Source: CAYNFT01 sp964396535
GTDB taxonomy: Bacteria > Chloroflexota > Dehalococcoidia > Dehalococcoidales > UBA2162
DNA length: 12,051 nt
Direction of reading: 5' to 3'
Assembly (NCBI GenBank): GCA_964396535.1
Contig: CAYNFT010000065.1
Span: 1-12,051 of the forward strand
The translations under genes were made by a program, and so were the position numbers. The notes beneath the pieces are model-generated. The model saw only the letters and a program-made list of their open reading frames with translations. It had not been told where the DNA came from and ran no database searches. Positions 6,836 to 12,051 of the stretch are shown piece by piece. Position 1 is the first letter of the stretch; each line of letters starts with the position of its first letter.

Positions 6836-7687
6836 CTAAAGCCCATGAACTCGCTTTGGATTGTCGTAAAGTATCGCCTTTTTCGTATCTTCCCTGAGTC
6901 CAAGCTCATCAATCCCCGCTAGATATCTGTCCCAGGGCAGACCATTGGTGCCAAAGATAACCTTGCTTGCGCCCACCCTTGTTTTCATGAAACTTACCAG
7001 AGGCTCGGTGAAGTATCTGGGGAGCCAGGCGCTTATATTCAGATAAACATTAGGCCATTTGATGGTTACGGCGACCATCTCGTCAACCCAGGGGTACCCG
7101 GTGTGTGTCCCGATAATGGTCAGTTTGGGAAAGTCACAGGCAATTCTATCCAGGCAAATGGGTCTGGCACCCTCGCTGGGCATGGCTTCAAGGACATGAC
7201 CGGTCTGCATAGATACCGGTACTCCCAGCTCCTCGCATCTGGCATAAAGGGGATACATTTTCCTGTGGTCCAGCGGTATATCATAGCCATAAATATGGAT
7301 ATAAACACCTTTATAGTTGCGCTCTTTAACATCAGCCTCCAACTTCTTCAGGCTTGCATTAATGTTAAGGGGGTCGTAGTCGGCGAGACCATAGACCCTT
7401 CCTGGATACTTCTTGGTCAACTCGTCAATAGTATCCGTCATATCCAGGGCAAACCTTGTTTGTCTAGTGTACGACCAGGCCAGGAGGTCAGTAGCCAGTA
7501 TCGTCTCCACTCCAGTCTTATCCATAGCTGCAATAAGATCTTTATCTGTGGCGTAACCGTCACCCCAGGCAGCTTCAACCTGACATTTGAGCTCACCGGG
7601 GGAATTTGTGGCACTAACCCAACTATCTTCCCACTCCTTGAGCAAAAGCGGGAAAAGGCAATCTATAGCCTTGACTTGTTCTGCCAT
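6836..7687 (-). CDS. Amidohydrolase-2 superfamily (TIM-barrel) protein with atypical metal site
   Basis: 283 residues from the ATG at 7687, chosen because AAGGAGGA stands at 7692-7699; an upstream in-frame ATG at 7750 lacks a ribosome site. The barrel pattern fits the amidohydrolase-2 family (hydrolases and decarboxylases): strand 1 AIDCLF near residue 7, H164 in QTGH, H195 in GTHTGYPW, and a final FGTNGLPW. Two canonical features are missing: the H-x-H of strand 1 is replaced by D-C-L-F, and the last-strand Asp (usually G-[ST]-D) is N248. The enzyme may therefore work without a metal, bind one differently, or have lost classic hydrolase chemistry. It lies between Had-like and Dch-like genes, so an acyl-CoA or alicyclic substrate, even ring hydrolysis, is conceivable but unproven. 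Confidence 0.85.
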   Translation of the reverse strand: MAEQVKAIDCLFPLLLKEWEDSWVSATNSPGELKCQVEAAWGDGYATDKDLIAAMDKTGVETILATDLLAWSYTRQTRFALDMTDTIDELTKKYPGRVYGLADYDPLNINASLKKLEADVKERNYKGVYIHIYGYDIPLDHRKMYPLYARCEELGVPVSMQTGHVLEAMPSEGARPICLDRIACDFPKLTIIGTHTGYPWVDEMVAVTIKWPNVYLNISAWLPRYFTEPLVSFMKTRVGASKVIFGTNGLPWDRYLAGIDELGLREDTKKAILYDNPKRVHGL

Positions 7688-7997
7688 TATGTCCTCCTTG
7701 TTTTTATTTCTAATCTGGGGAGAACCATTTGCTTCCCCAGTAAAAAGCATATCTATATACTCAACTTTACCTTACGAGAATTAACGCGAGCTATCACCTC
7801 CTTTCCTCAACCCTGGCCCCGTGGAACTCCAGCCTCGTATCGAATTGAAGCTTCAGTGCACGTTAAGTCTTTACACCCATTGGGTTCTTCCAGCCAGCCC
7901 CATCTCAGGAAGCCACACAGAGGGCTTTTAACCCATCTTAGCATAGGAAGCTACTGTATCGCCAGTTTGATGTAGGGAATCCAGGTTCAAAAATCCT
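7688..7997. other. 310-base gap between dehydrogenase and amidohydrolase genes
   Basis: No convincing gene, terminator or promoter is found on either strand. On the minus strand an AAAGGAGGTGAT at 7793-7804 perfectly complements the 16S rRNA 3' tail, but only a 14-codon frame follows it. A short hairpin (7715-7721 with 7734-7740, 7 bp) lies just upstream of the amidohydrolase ribosome site. Without a terminator here, the dehydrogenase and amidohydrolase are probably co-transcribed. Confidence 0.5.
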
Positions 7998-9068
7998 TTA
8001 AAAATCAGGGATTAGCACTATCCTTTTGTCCAATCCCCCCTTGTGGACATCGTCAAATGCTTGCTGAATCTGGCTCATTGGCCTGGTCTCGATAAAGGGC
8101 TCTATCTCTACTTTCTTTTCCTGAACCAGCTTGAGGACTTCAGGATAGTATTTAGGTAAACAACCCCAGGTACCCTTGATGTCGGCATCAAACGCCATTA
8201 ACCTTGATAGCTGATATTCATTCTTCTGCATCCCGTAACCGGCTATAATCAGTGTGGAAACAAAGGACAGCAGCTCCAAAGCAATCGCTTGCCCATCTGC
8301 TGTTCCGGTCCACTCAAATATCTTCCAGCCATAAACGGGCAGACTTTTTTCTTTTGAGTAGCCCCGATATTCATCCCTGACATCCCTGGCACTCTTATCA
8401 ATGGTACTGATGGTACGGGTTGCCCCATATTTCAAAGCTCTTTCGAGCTTCTCGGGATTACGGGCAATGACAATCACCTCTTTAGCGCCTAATGCGGACA
8501 GGATTTGAGTGGCATATACTCCGAGCCCCCCGGTACCCCCAGTCACAACGGTCAAATCACCGGGTTTAACCTCTGCCCTCACTGCCGCCTGGTAAGGTGA
8601 AGTTACGGCATCGGCAATTACTGCGAAGCTCGAGAGTGGCATACCCTTCTTATCCTCAATCAAACATAAATCTTCAGAGGGTACCACAATATGACTGGAA
8701 AAGCCGCCGTAAATCCCCATACTATTTCCAGGCATCTTCTGAGCCAGGCACCGATTGCCTCTGCCACTGGCGCAAATAGGGCAGTTATTGCAGGGCATCA
8801 CCGCCGGTACAATAACTTCTTTGCCTACCCATGCACCATCGCCGGCGATTACCGTGCCGCTAATTTCGTGCCCCAGGGTCAGCGGCGGTTGGGTCACTGT
8901 AGGTACACCATCGTAAAAGTATCCCAGGTCAGTATGGCATACCCCGCAGCCAGCAATTTCGACCACTACCTCGCCCGGTTTTAGCTCAGGCACATCGAGA
9001 CTGACTCTAGCCAGTTTTCCCGGCTCCGTCATCTGCCAAGTTTCAATTTTGTCTGGTACATTTGCCAT
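7998..9068 (-). CDS. had: Zinc-dependent alcohol dehydrogenase, probable 6-hydroxycyclohex-1-ene-1-carbonyl-CoA dehydrogenase (Had-like)
   Basis: 356 residues; an AAAGGAGG ends five bases before the ATG at 9068. Domains in order: GroES-like catalytic domain with catalytic-zinc ligand C44 (GCGVCHTD) and H67-E68 (GHE), a structural-zinc lobe with C93, C96, C99 and C107, then a Rossmann fold with GGTGGLG (177-183) for NAD. Overall it is a medium-chain dehydrogenase of usual length. Features recalled from Had of Thauera/Geobacter-type benzoate degraders are the start WQMTEPGK, GYFYDGV, QKMPGN, VADAVTSPYQA and LMAFDADIKGTWGC. Had oxidises 6-hydroxycyclohex-1-ene-1-carbonyl-CoA to the 6-oxo compound in the benzoyl-CoA pathway. 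The Dch-like gene nearby supports the assignment. Another cyclic or acyl-CoA-linked alcohol is the main alternative. It is the first gene of its unit, driven by a good promoter at 9182-9211. Confidence 0.88.
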   Translation of the reverse strand: MANVPDKIETWQMTEPGKLARVSLDVPELKPGEVVVEIAGCGVCHTDLGYFYDGVPTVTQPPLTLGHEISGTVIAGDGAWVGKEVIVPAVMPCNNCPICASGRGNRCLAQKMPGNSMGIYGGFSSHIVVPSEDLCLIEDKKGMPLSSFAVIADAVTSPYQAAVRAEVKPGDLTVVTGGTGGLGVYATQILSALGAKEVIVIARNPEKLERALKYGATRTISTIDKSARDVRDEYRGYSKEKSLPVYGWKIFEWTGTADGQAIALELLSFVSTLIIAGYGMQKNEYQLSRLMAFDADIKGTWGCLPKYYPEVLKLVQEKKVEIEPFIETRPMSQIQQAFDDVHKGGLDKRIVLIPDF

Positions 9069-9131
9069 CTTTACCTCCTTTTAGAAATCGAATTTAACAA
9101 CCTTTCCCCATTATCCCATCTTTACCCCTCA

Positions 9132-9156
9132 CTCCATATTATCGACCTTTATGGAG
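9132..9156. promoter_or_regulatory. Palindrome in the dehydrogenase leader
   Basis: CTCCATA (9132-9138) and TATGGAG (9150-9156) form a perfect 7-bp inverted repeat with an 11-base spacer. It lies about 20-45 bases inside the transcript predicted from the dehydrogenase promoter. It could be an operator or an mRNA hairpin. Its sequence differs from the palindrome before the hydratase gene. Confidence 0.4.
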
Positions 9157-9181
9157 CATAATACAACCTCATAAGCAGTTG

Positions 9182-9211
9182 ATTTTATCAATTTTGCCTA
9201 TAAGTTGTCAA
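9182..9211 (-). promoter_or_regulatory. Sigma-70 type promoter for the dehydrogenase gene
   Basis: On the minus strand TTGACA (9206-9211) is a perfect -35; after 18 bases comes TAAAAT (9182-9187), five of six matches to the -10. Transcription would begin near 9175, leaving a leader of about 105 bases. Confidence 0.7.
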
Positions 9212-9236
9212 TCAAATATTCACGCTCATATGATTA

Positions 9237-9264
9237 GTGACAGTTTACCCTTTTTCTTTATAAT
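9237..9264 (+). promoter_or_regulatory. Sigma-70 type promoter for rluD
   Basis: GTGACA (9237-9242, five of six) and TATAAT (9259-9264, perfect) are separated by 16 bases; a second overlapping TATAAT follows at 9264-9269. It diverges from the dehydrogenase promoter with about 25 bases between the two -35 elements, so the two could influence each other. Confidence 0.65.
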
Positions 9265-9326
9265 ATAATGAGTACAGTCGAACGCATGTCCTGCCACAAC
9301 GGTTGAGGAAGAGGGGAACCGATGGA

Positions 9327-10256
9327 ATGATGTCGGAAAACAATAATATTAAGGTATACAATTTAGTGGTTGATGAGCAAGGTGTCCGCCTTGATAAGTA
9401 TGTTACTGAGCACTGCCCGGAACTCTCCCGGACGCGGGCTCAAAAGCTTATTGGCGATGGCTATATCAGGGTCAATGACCGTGTCGCCAAGGCAGGACTT
9501 AAGCTAAATACTGGTGATAGGTTAACCATTAATATACCCCCCACACCCGGTTCTCTTCAGCCCGAGCCTATTCCACTAAATATCCTTTACGAGGATGATG
9601 ACCTGCTGGTTATAGATAAGCCTGCCGGGCTGACTGTTCATCCCGCACCGGGGCATCCTGCCCATACCCTGGTTAATGCTATCCTGTCTTACCTGTCCAG
9701 CCTGCCTGATACCGGTGACTGGCAGCGACCGGGGATTGTGCACCGTTTGGACAGGGATACCTCAGGGGTAATGCTGGTTGCCAAAAACAGTGCTGCTCAC
9801 CAGAATCTGACAGACCAGTTTAAGACCCGCTCTGTGGTCAAAGCCTATCAGGTACTGGTAAAAGGACGCCTGACTCCAGAAGACGGCATTATTGAGGCAC
9901 CCGTTGGTCGCGACCCCCGACACCGACAGCGAATGGCCGTGGTAGCCGAGAGCCGGGGCAGGGAGGCACGTACTGAATATCACGTGATTGACTACATAGG
10001 TGACTATTCCCTGCTTGAGGTCAGACCCGAGACCGGCCGCACCCACCAGATACGCGTTCACCTGGCAGCCATTGGCTATCCCGTGGTGGGAGATAAAATC
10101 TATGGCGTCAAATCCCCCCACCTCTCCCGCCAGTTTGTCCACGCCTCCCTCCTAGGTTTTAAGCTCCCCTCCACCGGAGAATATGTTGAATTTACTTCTG
10201 ACCTCCCCCCAGACCTGGCCCAGGCACTAGAGATGTTTAGAAACCTATCCCCCTAG
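9327..10256 (+). CDS. rluD: 23S rRNA pseudouridine synthase, RluD family
   Basis: 309 residues from the ATG at 9327, preceded by GAGGGGAA at 9313-9318; the neighbouring ATG at 9330 or an upstream TTG at 9303 are less likely alternatives. An N-terminal S4 RNA-binding domain (about 20-70) is followed by the RluA/RluC/RluD catalytic domain. The signature HRLDRDTSG holds the catalytic D142, and RPETGRTHQIRVHL is the usual later motif. The enzyme isomerises uridines in helix 69 of 23S rRNA during ribosome assembly. Length is normal and the gene looks intact. It is unrelated to the metabolic genes and probably marks the conserved chromosome backbone, with gltX on the other side of the insert. Confidence 0.93.
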   Translation: MMSENNNIKVYNLVVDEQGVRLDKYVTEHCPELSRTRAQKLIGDGYIRVNDRVAKAGLKLNTGDRLTINIPPTPGSLQPEPIPLNILYEDDDLLVIDKPAGLTVHPAPGHPAHTLVNAILSYLSSLPDTGDWQRPGIVHRLDRDTSGVMLVAKNSAAHQNLTDQFKTRSVVKAYQVLVKGRLTPEDGIIEAPVGRDPRHRQRMAVVAESRGREARTEYHVIDYIGDYSLLEVRPETGRTHQIRVHLAAIGYPVVGDKIYGVKSPHLSRQFVHASLLGFKLPSTGEYVEFTSDLPPDLAQALEMFRNLSP

Positions 10257-10281
10257 TGCAAAGCAGTGATGAGTGGCGTCT

Positions 10282-10342
10282 GAGAGGGGCTTCGCCCCCT
10301 CTCTCAAATTCCTTCCCCCTCTCCTTAGAAAGGAGAGGGGGA
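10282..10342. repeat. Double palindrome, dispersed-repeat (REP-like) candidate
   Basis: Two hairpins lie side by side just after rluD. The first (10282-10303) pairs GAGAGGGGC with GCCCCCTCTC, one bulged C, around a TTC loop. The second pairs 10314-10326 with 10330-10342 over a perfect 13 bp with a 3-base loop. GGGGGTGAGG follows. No T-run follows either, so they are not standard terminators. GC-rich paired palindromes like this are commonly dispersed in bacterial genomes; that this is one is inferred from form alone, since only one copy is in the window. Confidence 0.55.
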
Positions 10343-10431
10343 TACAGGGGGTGAGGTTTATACAAATAACGGCTAGAATCTTGGGGGTGTGGAGTGGTAG
10401 AATAGAAGGCAAATAAAGCGGGGGTAACGCT

Positions 10432-10608
10432 ATGAGGTTTGAGATTAAGAAGTACTATTCGGGATTTTGCAATTACATAATTGAAGCTAATAACGAAGAA
10501 CAAGCATACGAAATGGTTAAAGAAATGCCGATAAACTATAATGAAATATTAGAAACATTGGAAGATTGGGAGGAATGTGATGAAATCGAATCGGTCGGAA
10601 GTGCGTAA
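10432..10608 (+). CDS. Small acidic protein, possibly DpnD/PcfM-like
   Basis: A 58-residue reading frame with GGGGGT seven bases before its ATG. The sequence starts MRFEIKKYY, has a central YIIEANNEEQAYEMV and an acidic tail. This alternation of a short strand, an I-E-A-x-x-E-E-Q-A helix and a final acidic strand recalls the DpnD/PcfM family, small proteins found in phage, plasmid and restriction loci. The resemblance is from memory and moderate. It overlaps the next gene by 29 bases, a tight coupling that supports both being real. Composition is much more AT-rich than rluD, as in the rest of the insert. Confidence 0.6.
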   Translation: MRFEIKKYYSGFCNYIIEANNEEQAYEMVKEMPINYNEILETLEDWEECDEIESVGSA

Positions 10609-10840
10609 AACCACAAACCGTATTAGGAGAATGCGGTGCAAGAATTGCGGGAGAATCTTGAATGTTATATGGTTTACGGCTTTAATGACAGAAGAATGGA
10701 CGTGGGACGGCACAGGTTACAACGAATGCACCGCAAGGCATAGTCTCATTACTAACCCCGATTCAAATGTAATATGCCCTAATTGTGAGCAAGTGATTGG
10801 TACAGGACGAGACTTTGGTTTTGGACAGGGATTCAAATAA
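10580..10840 (+). CDS. Small zinc-ribbon protein of unknown function
   Basis: 86 residues from the ATG at 10580, with GGAGG at 10569-10573; a GTG one codon earlier is an alternative. Two C-x2-C knuckles, C20/C23 and C66/C69, would form a single zinc ribbon of the type in small phage and mobile-element proteins. An extra C50 and H54 lie between them. The N-terminus is basic (R/K rich, first 19 residues), consistent with nucleic-acid contact. It begins inside the preceding gene and ends 74 bases before the nuclease gene, so the three may form one unit. I recognise no specific family. Confidence 0.65.
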   Translation: MKSNRSEVRKTTNRIRRMRCKNCGRILNVIWFTALMTEEWTWDGTGYNECTARHSLITNPDSNVICPNCEQVIGTGRDFGFGQGFK

Positions 10841-10914
10841 GAGGGGAAAGCCATTCAGATGATAACTATGAAAGATAGGAAGTCATTATATACTTGAAAT
10901 GGGGGTGAGGAAAA

Positions 10915-11784
10915 ATGGAAAGCAAATCGTCAAACGTGATTAGAAGTAAAAGTCAAATCCCTTACCCTTATGCAACGATTAGAATGACTCAAAGCCGAAT
11001 AGATAAGGGTTTGATTGCTATTCCTATGGCTTTGGCAGAGTGGTTTCCCAATTATAATGAGACTATCGAAGTTTATTTAAACGATTCGCCCGTCTCTCAC
11101 ACAAAACGTTATTCTTCGTATACTAGTAGCACTCATGAATGTAGAATTGGAGGCATAAGAGAGTGGTTTCAGCAAAACAACATCAAGAGCGGGGAGGAAA
11201 TAGTTATTCAGCTCGTAGACAAGGAGCGTTTCATCTATAGGCTTATCCCTGAACGAAACTTTATATTAACAACTCAAGAGTTGCAACACAGTTTTGATGA
11301 GTCTGAAACTGAACAGGAGGCATCAGAAACCATTACAACTCTCGCTGAATGGACTCATCTAAACAGAGGTAAGGTTGTACTTGGAGAATACTATCGCTTA
11401 ATTAATATCTTGCCTTCTGAAGAAAGACAATATGTTAGGAGGAGGATTAGCCGAGCGAGAGAAAGTGTGCCACCCAATTTAAGGACTTTGTTGGAAGATA
11501 TTTATGAGGGGCATTGTCAAGTATGTGATTTCTGGTTTCTCAAGAGAGATAGAAAGCCATACTTTGAAATTCATCATATTGACCCAACGAAAGGCCATCA
11601 TACCAAGAATGTTCTCGTGGTGTGTGGAAACTGTCATAATCAGTTTGAATATACCTATGTGAGGCAAGAGTTCAACGATGATAGCTGGCTCGTCAGAGTT
11701 TCTTTCAACGAAGCTATGTACCCAGTAAAACAGGCTACGTTAGATATGGAGAAAGAGGGATTCTTCAAAGAACTTTTTGTCTGA
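10915..11784 (+). CDS. Putative HNH restriction endonuclease with N-terminal B3-like DNA-binding domain
   Basis: 289 residues, with GGTGAGG six bases before the ATG. The C-terminal part carries an HNH (beta-beta-alpha metal) nuclease: C201/C204 and C237/C240 as zinc knuckles, H220-H221 followed by I-D-P, N232, and a closing CH at 240-241, so the catalytic residues are present. The N-terminal ~17-112 reads like a B3/EcoRII-N-type pseudobarrel used by plant B3 factors and several restriction enzymes for sequence recognition: RMTQSRIDKGLIAIP, then an R-I-G-G-I-R-E-W-F turn and an N-x-I-K-S-G-E-E-I strand. An acidic linker (about 125-140) joins the two. A methyltransferase tail directly downstream supports a restriction-modification origin. 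The B3-like fold is inferred; the nuclease domain is clear. Confidence 0.82.
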   Translation: MESKSSNVIRSKSQIPYPYATIRMTQSRIDKGLIAIPMALAEWFPNYNETIEVYLNDSPVSHTKRYSSYTSSTHECRIGGIREWFQQNNIKSGEEIVIQLVDKERFIYRLIPERNFILTTQELQHSFDESETEQEASETITTLAEWTHLNRGKVVLGEYYRLINILPSEERQYVRRRISRARESVPPNLRTLLEDIYEGHCQVCDFWFLKRDRKPYFEIHHIDPTKGHHTKNVLVVCGNCHNQFEYTYVRQEFNDDSWLVRVSFNEAMYPVKQATLDMEKEGFFKELFV

Positions 11785-11983
11785 CTTTGCTGCTACAATA
11801 AAGGCCGGAAGACATTATATCGGCTATGATACAGAAGAAGAGTATGTAGAGTTAGCTGAAAAAAGAATTAGAGAATACAGGCAACAACTAACTATACCCT
11901 TGTTTGAAGAAAAAACCGAGAGTTTTAACGTAGTGAGAGATAACCAAGCAGCCTACTCACCAGAGAATATAAAAGATGCCTGA
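11777..11983 (+). pseudogene. C-terminal remnant of a DNA methyltransferase
   Basis: About 68 residues. The stretch AATIKAGRHYIGYD, then EEEYVELAEKRIREY, matches the segment that follows the AdoMet-binding F-x-G-x-G motif in beta-class N6-adenine/N4-cytosine methyltransferases. That motif itself, the catalytic (D/N/S)PP(Y/F) motif and the target-recognition region are absent, so it cannot methylate DNA. There is no ATG or ribosome site; the frame is open only back to 11744, inside the nuclease gene, where homology appears to stop. It overlaps the nuclease end by 8 bases and the gltX start by 8 bases (11976-11983). A deletion that joined the nuclease 3' end to the methyltransferase tail is the simplest explanation; an assembly artefact is the alternative. 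Confidence 0.75.
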
Positions 11984-12051
11984 CTCAGTTAGAGTACGCT
12001 TTGCGCCGAGTCCTACCGGCTATCCCCATGTGGGCAATATCAGGACTGCCC
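11976..12051 (+). CDS. gltX: Glutamyl-tRNA synthetase, N-terminal fragment (partial at right edge)
   Basis: The first 25 codons are visible. They read VRVRFAPSPTGYPHVGNIRTA after four residues, the class I synthetase signature of GluRS (HIGH motif variant H-V-G-N, preceded by P-S-P-T-G). The enzyme charges tRNA-Glu (or also tRNA-Gln where GatCAB is used). The ATG at 11976 lies inside the end of the methyltransferase remnant, whose TGA ends at 11983, and only a weak AGAGAA precedes it. No good promoter is seen close by, so it may depend on read-through from the inserted genes or on a promoter I cannot recognise. Everything beyond base 12051 is outside the window. Confidence 0.9.
   Translation, partial: MPDSVRVRFAPSPTGYPHVGNIRTA

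Noticed and set aside
7688..7750. N-terminal extension of the amidohydrolase to the ATG at 7750
   Set aside because: No ribosome site precedes it, whereas a strong AAGGAGGA precedes the ATG at 7687; the added 21 residues contain no family motif.
7793..7804. ATCACCTCCTTT, identical to the 3' end of 16S rRNA
   Set aside because: The surrounding bases do not resemble 16S rRNA; read on the minus strand it is an ideal Shine-Dalgarno, but only a 14-codon frame follows, so chance is the likely cause.
7103..7975. Long plus-strand reading frame of 290 codons
   Set aside because: It lies antisense to the amidohydrolase and the adjoining gap, shows no family motifs, and has no plausible ribosome site.
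9279..9291. CGAAC-GCAT-GTCC, similar to a LexA (SOS) box
   Set aside because: The second half-site is imperfect and an SOS box before rluD has no functional support.
10237..10503. Minus-strand reading frame of 88 codons after rluD
   Set aside because: It runs through the palindromic repeat, whose translation gives a low-complexity Pro/Glu/Arg stretch; it has no ribosome site and conflicts with the plus-strand gene at 10432.
1..12051. CRISPR array, tRNA or rRNA gene, insertion-sequence ends
   Set aside because: No regularly spaced direct repeats, no cloverleaf or rRNA-like stretch, and no transposase or paired terminal repeats were seen on either strand.

Overview
The window looks like chromosome of a strictly anaerobic, metabolically versatile bacterium. 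Gene content (a tungsten aldehyde:ferredoxin oxidoreductase (AOR) family enzyme, polyferredoxins, an NrfD membrane protein, a molybdopterin oxidoreductase and anaerobic aromatic-ring enzymes) and the style of the rluD and gltX products would fit Chloroflexota/Dehalococcoidia. That placement is an inference, not something the sequence proves.

Layout. (1) 1-3486, plus strand: the C-terminal two thirds of an AOR-family oxidoreductase (gene runs off the left edge), a four-cluster ferredoxin, an eight-helix NrfD-type quinone-interacting protein, and a second, paralogous four-cluster ferredoxin. (2) 3615-3647: a strong hairpin that can terminate transcription from both sides. (3) 3679-9068, minus strand, read right to left: a zinc alcohol dehydrogenase resembling 6-hydroxycyclohex-1-ene-1-carbonyl-CoA dehydrogenase (Had), an amidohydrolase-2 protein lacking the usual metal ligands, a terminator, a promoter with a palindrome over its -10, a crotonase resembling cyclohexa-1,5-diene-1-carbonyl-CoA hydratase (Dch), and a cytoplasmic DMSO-reductase-family molybdopterin enzyme. 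(4) 9069-9326: divergent promoters for the dehydrogenase and for rluD. (5) 9327-10256: rluD, followed by two adjacent palindromes resembling a dispersed repeat. (6) 10432-11983: an AT-richer insert with two small genes, a B3-like/HNH putative restriction endonuclease, and only the C-terminal tail of a DNA methyltransferase. (7) 11976 to the right edge: the start of gltX.

How they may work together. Dch and Had are consecutive steps of the benzoyl-CoA pathway, after the dearomatising reductase and before ring hydrolysis. The AOR-family protein belongs to the same superfamily as BamB, the active-site subunit of class II benzoyl-CoA reductase, and its ferredoxin neighbours could play a BamC-like role. 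The unusual part is the NrfD protein between two ferredoxins, which suggests that the tungsten enzyme, and perhaps the facing molybdopterin enzyme, exchange electrons with the membrane quinone pool. No ring-opening hydrolase (Oah) of the usual crotonase type is seen here; the divergent amidohydrolase sits where one might expect it. These links are hypotheses from gene order and motifs.

The right-hand insert looks like a decayed restriction-modification locus between two housekeeping genes. An apparently intact nuclease gene stands beside a methyltransferase that has lost its catalytic part, and the remnant's stop codon overlaps the start of gltX.
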